Below are positions 15,224 to 22,011 of a stretch of 28,268 nt of DNA, piece after piece (position 1 is the stretch's first letter; each line of letters starts with the position of its first letter). Under the pieces are notes generated by a model that was not told the origin of the DNA, did not search any database, and saw only the letters and a list, made by a program, of their open reading frames with translations. This DNA comes from CAZLIC01 sp964559535 (GTDB taxonomy: Bacteria; Pseudomonadota; Alphaproteobacteria; Rhodobacterales; Rhodobacteraceae), in the NCBI GenBank assembly GCA_964559535.1, contig CAZLIC010000056.1, positions 1 to 28,268 on the forward strand, written 5' to 3'. A program made the position numbers and the translations under genes.

Positions 15224-15997
15224 ATGTCCTTCCAGCTAGCCGCCTGCGCCGAAATGCTGTGGCTTGACCGTCCCATCGACTGGCGCGCGTCGCGTCTGCA
15301 CGAGATGGGGTTTGGCGTCGGGTTGTGGAACTGGCCCGCCTGGGACCTTGCCGCCCTGGAACGCACCGGCGCCACCTTCACCATCATGAACGGCTATCTC
15401 AAGGGTCGACTCTCGGATGCCGAAGGGGCCGAGATTCTGCTGGCTTCGGCCCGCGAAACGGCCCTTGTCGGCAAACGGCTGGGCGTGCATCGGTTGAACC
15501 TGCACGGCACGGGTCTTGGCGACTTCGGCCTGCCGGTTCCGCACCTGGCCAGTTTTGCACCGGGGATGGAGATCAGGGCACGCGACACGCTGCACCGCAT
15601 CTGCGATCTTGCCGAGGAACTGGACGTCACCTTCACGCTGGAAAACCTGAACACGCGCGAACACCCGGGCTGCCCGTTCGGTTCAACTGCGGCAGTGCTG
15701 TCGCTGGTGTCGGCGGTCAACCGTCCGCAGTTGCGGATCAACCTTGACCTTTACCATACCCAGATCGGCGAGGGCGACGTGATCCGCTGGGCCGAAGCCT
15801 GCCTTCCGTGGATCGGTGAGGTTCAGGTCGCCGACAACCCCGGTCGCTGTGAGCCGGGAACCGGAGAAATGAACTGGCCGAACATCGCCCGCGCGCTGGA
15901 TGCCATGGGCTATGCCGGTCCGGTGGGAATGGAAGCTTTCGCCAGGGGTAACGAAGGGGCCGCCCTGCAGGCCTTCCGCGCCGCATTCACGCTTTGA
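15224..15997 (+). CDS. Hydroxypyruvate isomerase-like TIM-barrel protein
   Basis: This 257-residue TIM-barrel enzyme is of the Hyi/OtnI type. Putative metal ligands are E140 (T-L-E-N-L-N), D175 (N-L-D-L-Y-H-T-Q), Q201 (V-Q-V-A-D-N-P-G-R) and E237 (V-G-M-E-A-F), spaced as in E. coli hydroxypyruvate isomerase. The H-P-G segment, the P-G-T-G-E-M-N-W region and the Y-x-G-P-V-G-M-E ending are also family marks. Family members isomerise small hydroxy-keto acids such as hydroxypyruvate/tartronate semialdehyde or 2-oxo-tetronate. It starts 1 nt after the Rieske gene. In this pathway it may act on a ring-opened or chain-shortened intermediate; that is inference. Confidence 0.87.
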   Translation: MSFQLAACAEMLWLDRPIDWRASRLHEMGFGVGLWNWPAWDLAALERTGATFTIMNGYLKGRLSDAEGAEILLASARETALVGKRLGVHRLNLHGTGLGDFGLPVPHLASFAPGMEIRARDTLHRICDLAEELDVTFTLENLNTREHPGCPFGSTAAVLSLVSAVNRPQLRINLDLYHTQIGEGDVIRWAEACLPWIGEVQVADNPGRCEPGTGEMNWPNIARALDAMGYAGPVGMEAFARGNEGAALQAFRAAFTL

Positions 15998-16008
15998 AGG
16001 AGGCCACG

Positions 16009-16836
16009 ATGGGCATGTACCACAACCGTCCGCACGTGCAGGACATCCGCGCCATGAAGAAGCGGGGCGAAAAGATCTCGATGCTGTTCGTCACCTCCCA
16101 TGACGAAGCGGCGGCAGCCGCTGCGGCGGGCATTCACATGCTGTCGATCGAGGGCCGCTTCTTTGACGCCGACATGCGCGCGGCGGCGGGGGACTGCTTT
16201 GTCCAGGTCGGCCTGCCCTATGGCGGCTGGGGCAGCTTTCAGGGCCGCGCGCTGGCCACAGCCGAAGATTACCTGCGGGCAGCGTTCCACTATGCGGCCC
16301 TGGGCGGCGATGCCTACTATTGCTCGGCCTCGTATGACATCCAGAAGGTGCTGTGCGACAACCACATCCCGGTGGTCGGCCACATCGGCCTGATCCCGAG
16401 CTACATCAGCTGGACCGGCTGGCGCGCGGTCGGCAAGACGGCAGACGAGGCCGAGGCGCTGTGGAAACACACCCGGATGCTGGAACAGATCGGTGTGTTC
16501 GCGGCCGAGCTGGAGGTGGTGCCGGACCGCGTGGGGAAGTTCCTGTCAGAGAATTCGTCGCTGGTCATGCTGGGCATGGGGGCCGGCAGACACGCCGATG
16601 CGCAGTATCTGTTCACCGAGGACGTCTGCGGCTACGGCAAGAACCACAAGCCGCGCCACGGCAAGGTCTACCGCAGCCTTGGCCCGGAACTGGACAGGAT
16701 CCAGCAGGAACGCATCGCCGCCTTCAAGGACTTCAAGGCCGATGTGGACAACGGCACCTATCCGGCGGCAGAGCACAGCGTGGCGATGAAGGATGACGAA
16801 TTCGACGCCTTTCTCAAAGCGAGTCAGTCCTGCTGA
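16009..16836 (+). CDS. Divergent PanB-fold enzyme (ketopantoate hydroxymethyltransferase-like)
   Basis: This 275-residue protein resembles 3-methyl-2-oxobutanoate hydroxymethyltransferase in its second half: I-P-V-V-G-H-I-G-L at 120-128, G-W-R-A-V-G-K-T at 137-144, E-L-E-V-V-P at 167-172 (E169 aligns with the PanB catalytic Glu) and G-M-G-A-G near 189-193. The Mg-binding motifs of true PanB (G-D-S-L, D-x-P-F, K-L-E-G-G) are replaced here by S-I-E-G-R, V-G-L-P-Y and Y-Y-C-S-A, so ordinary ketopantoate synthesis is unlikely. The ATG at 16009 has AAGGAGG 5 nt upstream; a TTG at 15994 is rejected because it precedes that site. It is last in the operon. A role in a C1 transfer or aldol/retro-aldol step of this pathway is inference. 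Confidence 0.78.
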   Translation: MGMYHNRPHVQDIRAMKKRGEKISMLFVTSHDEAAAAAAAGIHMLSIEGRFFDADMRAAAGDCFVQVGLPYGGWGSFQGRALATAEDYLRAAFHYAALGGDAYYCSASYDIQKVLCDNHIPVVGHIGLIPSYISWTGWRAVGKTADEAEALWKHTRMLEQIGVFAAELEVVPDRVGKFLSENSSLVMLGMGAGRHADAQYLFTEDVCGYGKNHKPRHGKVYRSLGPELDRIQQERIAAFKDFKADVDNGTYPAAEHSVAMKDDEFDAFLKASQSC

Positions 16837-17087
16837 TCGGGATGATCGCGGCGGCTTGTGGGGCGATGACGTGTCCGCTGCGGGCGATGCCGGCGCGGCA
16901 GAGTACGTCCGGGAAACGTTGACCGGTGTGCAAACCCCGGTCTTGACTACCGTCTGGCCGACATCGCGCCGGGACACGGCGAAAAGCTGCGCCGCAGGAT
17001 TGGCGGTTTCCCGGGCTGGGCCGTAAGCCGGGGCCGGAGCGGCCACCAGCCACGCCTTCACGCTGTTCCGGCATGACGGCGGCCGGA
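16837..17087. terminator. Convergent intergenic region with weak hairpin candidates
   Basis: Two operons converge on this 251-nt gap. The best hairpin is GACCGG (16921-16926), 10-nt loop, CCGGTC (16937-16942) followed by TTG; a smaller one is CGCCG-N5-CGGCG at 16967-16981. Neither has a strong T-tract, so I cannot call a confident terminator. Open frames in the gap have no start signals or family resemblance. The gap may hold an unrecognised gene remnant. Confidence 0.25.
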
Positions 17088-18005
17088 TCAGGGCCGCTGC
17101 ACGCCAGCCACTGCCAGCGACACGGCATAAAGCGACGTGGTGGCGGCAATGAACAGGCGGTTGCGGCGCGGGCCGCCGAAGGCCAGGTTCGCCACCACCT
17201 CGGGCACCAGCACCTTGCCCAGCCGCGTGCCGTCAGGCGCAAAGCAATGCACGCCATCGCCCGCCGAGGACCAGAGGTTGCCCTGCGCGTCCACCCGGAT
17301 GCCGTCGGGAATGCCATTGTCGATCTGGGCGAACACGCGCTGTCGGGTCAGGCGGCGGCCATCCACGTCGAAGGCCAGGATGTGCCGGGGCGCCTGCGGT
17401 TCGTGGCTGGCGCCGCTGTCGGCCACGTAAAGCGTGCGTTCGTCGGGCGAGAAGGCCAGGCCGTTCGGTTGCAGGAAGTCGTCGGCCATGCGGTCCAGCT
17501 GCCCGGACGGGTCCAGCCGGTAGATGCCGCGCACCGGCTGTTCGGGTTCGGCGGCATAGCCCTCGTAGTCGGACAGGATGCCGTAGGTCGGGTCGCTGAA
17601 CCATACAGACCCGTCCGACGACACCACCGCATCGTTGGGCGAATTCAGCCGCTTGCCGTCGAAACGGTCGGCCAGAACGGTGATGGTGCCGTCGATCTCG
17701 GTCCGCGTGACCCGGCGCGTGCCGTGTTCGCAGGTGACCAGCCGCCCCTGCCGGTCGCGCGTCTGACCGTTTGCGAAGTGTGAGGGTTGGCGAAAGACGG
17801 TCAGCCCGCCGCCGCCCGTGGCATCGTCGGCCCAGCGCAGGATGCGCTGGTTCGGGATGTCGCTGAACAGAAGGCTCCCCGCATCGGCAAACCACACCGG
17901 CCCCTCGGCCCAGCGAAACCCGGTGGCCAGCCGGTCCACCTTGGCCGAGCCCACGGTCAGCCAGCGGAACCGCGGGTCGTCGATGACATAGGGTGAATCG
18001 GCCAT
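17088..18005 (-). CDS. SMP-30/gluconolactonase-family lactonase
   Basis: This 305-residue six-bladed beta-propeller enzyme hydrolyses sugar lactones to sugar acids. Metal and substrate residues typical of the family are visible: E34 in A-E-G-P-V-W, N124 in N-S-P-N-D, N181 in L-Q-P-N-G-L-A-F-S-P-D-E and D234 in I-P-D-G-I-R-V-D. There is no signal peptide, so it is likely cytoplasmic. It begins 15 nt after the second permease stop and so is the distal gene of the minus-strand ribose-type importer. This suggests that the imported sugar is oxidised to a lactone or enters as one, but no dehydrogenase is encoded in this operon. The convergent plus-strand operon does have one. Confidence 0.9.
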   Translation of the reverse strand: MADSPYVIDDPRFRWLTVGSAKVDRLATGFRWAEGPVWFADAGSLLFSDIPNQRILRWADDATGGGGLTVFRQPSHFANGQTRDRQGRLVTCEHGTRRVTRTEIDGTITVLADRFDGKRLNSPNDAVVSSDGSVWFSDPTYGILSDYEGYAAEPEQPVRGIYRLDPSGQLDRMADDFLQPNGLAFSPDERTLYVADSGASHEPQAPRHILAFDVDGRRLTRQRVFAQIDNGIPDGIRVDAQGNLWSSAGDGVHCFAPDGTRLGKVLVPEVVANLAFGGPRRNRLFIAATTSLYAVSLAVAGVQRP

Positions 18006-18020
18006 AAGGTGCCCCCGCCG

Positions 18021-18956
18021 CTAACGCCGCTCTGCCCGGCGCGAGGCCAGAACGATGACGGCAATGATGATAAGACCGGTCATGATCAGCCGGTAACCGG
18101 CCTGAAACTGGTAGGTGTTCAGCATCGACACGATCAGGAACATGAACAGCCCCGCGCCCCAGATGCCCGGCACGTTGCTGTTTCCGCCTGCCACCGCGCT
18201 GCCGCCGATCACCACCACGGCAATCGACATCAAGAGGTACTCGTTGCCCATGTTAAGCGCCGCGCCACCCGAAAAGCACGACAGCAGGAACCCGTTCAGC
18301 GCCGCCAGCACGGCGCACAGGGTGTAGGTGGCCAGCCGCACACCATCCACCGGAATGCCCGCCATGCGCGCGGCCGGCAGGCTTTGGCCGATGGCGGCAA
18401 TGTGGCGGCCCCAGACGCTGCGGTTCAGCGCCACCCAGGCCAGCGCCGAAATCGCCAGCGCCACCAGCGCCATGTTCGGCACGCCCAGCGTGGACGAGGT
18501 GGCGAAGTCGGCCAGCGCCGGGGGCGGCTTGATGCGCAGGCCGCGGTTGGCCCAGATGGCGGTGGACAGCACCACAAAGCTGGTGGACAGCGTGGCGATG
18601 ATGGGCGGAATGCGCAGCGCCTTGATCAGAAGGTAGTTTCCGCAGCCCACCGCCACGCCGCAGCCCAGCGTCACCGCAAGACCCAGCATCAGCGTGCCGT
18701 CCTGCGTGTCCATCGCCTTCAGCGCCAGCGTTCCGGCCAGCGTCATGGTGGCTGGCACCGACAGGTCGATGTTGCCGGGGCCCATGGTGATGACGAACAT
18801 CTGCCCCAGCCCCACGATCACGCTGAAGGCGGCAAAGGTCAACGTGGCTTCGGTCAGCCCGCCGCTGCTGGCTCCGGCCGTCACGCTGACGGTGGCCAGC
18901 CACACGGCGCCCGCGGCAATGAAGCTCCAGGCCCAGGGGCGCGCCAACAGCTTCAT
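18021..18956 (-). CDS. Sugar ABC transporter permease (RbsC-like)
   Basis: This 311-residue BPD_transp_2-type permease has the G-P-G-N-I-D-L-S-V-P loop, many hydrophobic helices and the coupling segment G-Q-S-L-P-A-A-R-M-A-G-I. The ATG at 18956 overlaps the upstream permease stop by 4 bp (ATGA) and starts directly with a basic residue cluster and the first helix. The long frame upstream of it lies inside the other permease and is not coding. It forms the membrane channel with that permease and should be driven by the double-domain ATPase whose gene lies beyond the inserted XRE regulator. Confidence 0.9.
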   Translation of the reverse strand: MKLLARPWAWSFIAAGAVWLATVSVTAGASSGGLTEATLTFAAFSVIVGLGQMFVITMGPGNIDLSVPATMTLAGTLALKAMDTQDGTLMLGLAVTLGCGVAVGCGNYLLIKALRIPPIIATLSTSFVVLSTAIWANRGLRIKPPPALADFATSSTLGVPNMALVALAISALAWVALNRSVWGRHIAAIGQSLPAARMAGIPVDGVRLATYTLCAVLAALNGFLLSCFSGGAALNMGNEYLLMSIAVVVIGGSAVAGGNSNVPGIWGAGLFMFLIVSMLNTYQFQAGYRLIMTGLIIIAVIVLASRRAERR

Positions 18957-19894
18957 GCCTGTGCCCCCCGCCGGTCCAGCCGGTTCAGCGCCAGACGCAG
19001 CGCCAGCACGGCAATCAGGATCGCGCCTTGCGCGCCGATCTGCCAGTCGGGCGAGATGCGCAGGAAACTCAGGAACGACCCCGCCAGCGTCAGCGTCAGC
19101 GCGCCCACCACCGCGCCCACTGCCGACACCCGCCCGCCGATGAACTCGCCGCCCCCGAGGATCACCCCGGCAATCGACAGCAGCGTGTAGCGCAGGGCGA
19201 TGTTGGCATCGGCGCTGGTCGCCAGCCCCACCAGCGCCATGCCCGACAGCACGATGAACACCCCCGCCAGCGCATAGGCAGCGGCCTTGGTCCACAAGAC
19301 CGATGTCCCCGCCCGTTCCACCGTCTTGGCATTGCCCCCCACCGCCCGGATGCGCACCCCAAGGGCCGAGCGCGACACGATCACCCAGCCCAGAAGGGCA
19401 ATCGCCACCGAGGCGAAGATGGCCATGGGCGCGACCGGCGGCTTCACCGTCATCAATGCGCGCAGCCAGCCGGGCGAGGCGCCGCCGGGCGCGGGCAGCA
19501 AGAGTACCGCCAGCCCGGCCCAGACAAAGCTCATCCCCAGCGTCACCACGATGGCGGGCAGGTTGCGCAGGTGGATCACCGCGCCAAGTGCCGCATAGGT
19601 GGCCACCACACCGCACAGGATCAGTACGCCCACCAATGGCGCTTCGTTCAGGAAGGTGCCGGTGACGCAGGCCACGAAACTGACCGAGGCGCCGATCGAC
19701 AGGTCGAGGTCGTTCACCGCCATGATCAGCATCTGCGCCATGGTGGCCAGAGCAATGGGCACCGCCAGGTTGAAGAGCAGGTTCAGCCCCGTGTAGCTCA
19801 TGGCGCGGGGCTGCATCCAGAAGACGCCCGCCAGCAGTGCGGCCAGCGACAGCATGGGCACCAGAAGGCGCAGGAAGTCGGGTGAGAGCCTCAT
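18953..19894 (-). CDS. Sugar ABC transporter permease (RbsC-like)
   Basis: This 313-residue BPD_transp_2-type permease has the hallmark N-D-L-D-L-S-I-G-A loop around residues 61-69, the coupling segment G-N-A-K-T-V-E-R-A-G-T and about ten hydrophobic segments. The ribosome-binding site is not obvious upstream of the ATG at 19894. The normal upstream neighbour in such operons, the ATPase gene, is about 620 bp away because an opposite-strand regulator gene sits between. Expression therefore needs either readthrough across that gene or its own promoter in 19895-19995, next to the regulator's palindrome. Confidence 0.9.
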   Translation of the reverse strand: MRLSPDFLRLLVPMLSLAALLAGVFWMQPRAMSYTGLNLLFNLAVPIALATMAQMLIMAVNDLDLSIGASVSFVACVTGTFLNEAPLVGVLILCGVVATYAALGAVIHLRNLPAIVVTLGMSFVWAGLAVLLLPAPGGASPGWLRALMTVKPPVAPMAIFASVAIALLGWVIVSRSALGVRIRAVGGNAKTVERAGTSVLWTKAAAYALAGVFIVLSGMALVGLATSADANIALRYTLLSIAGVILGGGEFIGGRVSAVGAVVGALTLTLAGSFLSFLRISPDWQIGAQGAILIAVLALRLALNRLDRRGAQA

Positions 19895-19936
19895 GCGGCT
19901 ACACTACATCTGATCAATATCCGTCTGCACTCGCGC

Positions 19937-19971
19937 TTGACAAAAGAATCAACGTCATTCAAATTGAATGA
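19937..19971 (+). promoter_or_regulatory. XRE-gene promoter element with overlapping perfect palindrome
   Basis: A consensus -35 hexamer TTGACA lies at 19937-19942. The region where its -10 should be (about 19960-19966, weak match CAAATT) is covered by the perfect inverted repeat TCATTCAA-A-TTGAATGA at 19955-19971. The palindrome is 25 bp before the GTG start of the XRE-type regulator and about 60 bp before the divergent permease ATG. A dimeric HTH protein bound there would block the regulator's own promoter and could affect the permease side. Autoregulation is inferred from position. Confidence 0.6.
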
Positions 19972-19995
19972 CATCACTCTTCTTGGAGATACAGC

Positions 19996-20502
19996 GTGAC
20001 CATCACTTCCGACCAATGCCGCGCGGCCCGAAGCCTTCTGAACTGGACGCAGGACCAACTTGCAACGAATGCCGTCGTGTCCCGTGCCACGATCGCGGAC
20101 TTCGAGTCCAACACCCGCCAACCGATGAAGAACAACCTTAGATCCATCGCTGACTGCATGTTCGCTGCTGGTATCGACTTCATTCCTGAAGAAGGGGATC
20201 TCGGCGTTGGCGTGCGCTTCAACAAGAGGAAGGTCACCTATTTGAAAAGCTCGTTCAAGATCGACCGCTTTAACCGCAGGGCCACAATGCGGATGCGTTT
20301 TTCGGACGAGGATTTCTTGTGTGAGATAAGCTTGGATACGGTGGACGACTATCACCGTGCGAACTTCCAGTCTGAAGAAGAGTACGAAAAGGCGATCAGC
20401 AATATGCTCCATACCATCATTGCGGCCGCAGAGAGATTTGCCCAGTCTCGCATTCAGAGCGCGATATTGCTTGTCACACATGAAATGCTCAGTTCTGTAT
20501 GA
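19996..20502 (+). CDS. XRE-family helix-turn-helix regulator
   Basis: This 168-residue protein has an N-terminal XRE/Cro-type HTH (R-x-L-L-N-W-T-Q-D-Q-L-A-T-N-A-V-V-S-R-A-T-I-A-D-F-E, residues about 11-38). Its C-terminal half has a F-S-D-E-D-F-L-C-E-I-S-L-D-T-V-D-D-Y segment followed by an E-rich helix, reminiscent of DUF1488-like domains (weak resemblance). It starts with GTG, with GGAG 7 nt upstream. It is on the opposite strand between two genes of one transporter operon, ends 11 nt from the ATPase stop and has visibly lower GC and different codon use from its neighbours, which points to later acquisition. Targets are unknown; its own promoter palindrome is the likely operator. Confidence 0.85.
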   Translation: MTITSDQCRAARSLLNWTQDQLATNAVVSRATIADFESNTRQPMKNNLRSIADCMFAAGIDFIPEEGDLGVGVRFNKRKVTYLKSSFKIDRFNRRATMRMRFSDEDFLCEISLDTVDDYHRANFQSEEEYEKAISNMLHTIIAAAERFAQSRIQSAILLVTHEMLSSV

Positions 20503-20513
20503 CGGGATAGCCA

Positions 20514-21956
20514 TCATGCCGCCCCCCGGAACGAGGCCTGCAGGATCGCCGCTTCGCTGATGTCTTCGCCCGCCAGTTCGGCCACGATGGCGCCTTCGCG
20601 GAACACGTACACGCGGTCGCACAGGCCCATCTCGTCCATCTCGGTCGAGTACCACACGAACGTGCGCCCGGCTTCGGCCTCGGCGCGGATGATGCGGTAG
20701 ACCTCCTGCTTGGTGCCGATGTCCACGCCGCGCATCGGGTCGTCCATCAGCACCACGGGCGCGCGGGTAGACAGGGCGCGGGCGAACAGCACCTTCTGCT
20801 GGTTGCCGCCCGACAGCGACAGGATGGGGTTTTCAAGGTCGGGCGTGCGGATGGCGATGCGGTCTTTCCAGGCCTGCCCGCGTGCAGCCTCGGCCGCGGG
20901 CTGCAGCAGCCCGGTCTTGGCCACGTCGCCCAGACTGGCGACGGTGATGTTCTTCAAGATGCTCCACAGGTCGAATACGCCGTTCAGGCGGCGGTCGCCC
21001 GCCACGAAGGTGACGCGCGGTGCCGCCCGTGCCCACCAGCGCGGGGCATGGGTTTCGAACAGGGACAGCAGCATCCCCGTCTGCCCGTGCCCGCCAAGGC
21101 CCGCAAGCCCCACAACCTCGCCCTTCCGCGCCCGGAAGGGCAGGCCGCGCGGCAGGTCAAGCCGCAGCACCTCGTCGCCCGCACGGGCCGCGCCACGCCC
21201 GGCCAGTTCGCGCGCCGTGCTGCCCATCGCCTGAACCAATGCCGCATGGGTAAACTCCGCCGCAGGCCGCTCGGCCACGATGCGGCCGTCCTTCATGACC
21301 ACCACGCGGTCGGCGGTGGACAGGATTTCGCCAAGGATATGACTGATCAGGATCACCGCGCCGCCCGCCACCACGAAGCGGCGCACATGCGCCAGCAGTT
21401 GCGCCGCAAGGCCCGCGTCCAGCGACGAGGTCGGCTCGTCCAGGATCACCAGACGCGGCGCCGCGCCGCCATCAGAGAAGGCCATGGCGATCTCGACCAT
21501 CTGGCGCTGCGCGATCGACAGGTCACCCACCGTGCCGCTGCAGTCGATGCCGTGGCCGGGAAACACCGCGTCCAGCGCCGTCTGGATGATCTGCCGTGCC
21601 GTGGCGCGCCAGCCGAAACTGCCAAGGTTGCGGTGGGCCACGCGGGCGTTTTCGACGATTGTCAGGTTCGGGCACAGCGCCAGTTCCTGAAACACGCAGC
21701 GCACCCCCAGCGCCCGCGCCCGGGCAACATTCCAGCCGTCAACCGGCCGCCCGCCCGCCAGCACGCGGCCCCGCTGCGGCACCAGCCCGCCGTTCAGCAC
21801 CGACACGATGGTGGATTTGCCCGCCCCGTTGTGCCCCACCAGTCCGATGCATTCACCCGCCCGCACGGCCAGCGAAACGCCGTCCAGCGCCGTCACCTCG
21901 CCAAAGCGGTGGGCGACGTCGGCAACCTCCAGCACAGATGGTGGGGGTTCGGTCAT
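20514..21956 (-). CDS. Sugar ABC transporter ATP-binding protein, two fused domains (RbsA-like)
   Basis: This 480-residue ATPase has tandem nucleotide-binding domains. The N-terminal domain has a full Walker A G-H-N-G-A-G-K-S-T (41-49), signature L-S-I-A-Q-R-Q (146-152) and Walker B L-V-I-L-D-E-P (169-175). The C-terminal domain has a degenerate P-loop G-L-G-G-H-G-Q-T-G (no Lys-Ser/Thr) near 287-295, signature L-S-G-G-N-Q-Q (381-387) and Walker B V-V-L-M-D-D-P (401-407), with Asp in place of the usual catalytic Glu. Asymmetric domains of this kind are normal for RbsA/MglA proteins. It couples to the binding protein encoded just upstream and to the permeases encoded beyond the XRE gene. Confidence 0.92.
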   Translation of the reverse strand: MTEPPPSVLEVADVAHRFGEVTALDGVSLAVRAGECIGLVGHNGAGKSTIVSVLNGGLVPQRGRVLAGGRPVDGWNVARARALGVRCVFQELALCPNLTIVENARVAHRNLGSFGWRATARQIIQTALDAVFPGHGIDCSGTVGDLSIAQRQMVEIAMAFSDGGAAPRLVILDEPTSSLDAGLAAQLLAHVRRFVVAGGAVILISHILGEILSTADRVVVMKDGRIVAERPAAEFTHAALVQAMGSTARELAGRGAARAGDEVLRLDLPRGLPFRARKGEVVGLAGLGGHGQTGMLLSLFETHAPRWWARAAPRVTFVAGDRRLNGVFDLWSILKNITVASLGDVAKTGLLQPAAEAARGQAWKDRIAIRTPDLENPILSLSGGNQQKVLFARALSTRAPVVLMDDPMRGVDIGTKQEVYRIIRAEAEAGRTFVWYSTEMDEMGLCDRVYVFREGAIVAELAGEDISEAAILQASFRGAA

Positions 21957-21979
21957 GCTGCCATCAACCGGGGGCGGAT

Positions 21980-22004
21980 GGGGCGACCCGTGAGGGGCCG
22001 CCCC
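21980..22004 (-). promoter_or_regulatory. Intercistronic hairpin after binding-protein gene
   Basis: A 10-bp stem (21980-21989 with 21995-22004, one G-U pair in the minus-strand transcript) with a 5-nt loop lies 7 nt past the stop of the ribose-type binding protein and 23 nt before the ATPase start. There is no U-tract. Position and form match the other two binding-protein hairpins in this window, so it probably stabilises the upstream mRNA or limits downstream translation. Confidence 0.6.
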
Positions 22005-22011
22005 GATGCCG

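Noticed and set aside
15994..16008. TTG start for the PanB-like gene
   Set aside because: It overlaps the previous stop and lies upstream of the strong AAGGAGG that serves the ATG at 16009.
16009..16836. Calling this gene panB for pantothenate synthesis
   Set aside because: The metal-binding motifs are replaced and no panC or other pantothenate genes are near; the context is sugar/cyclitol catabolism.
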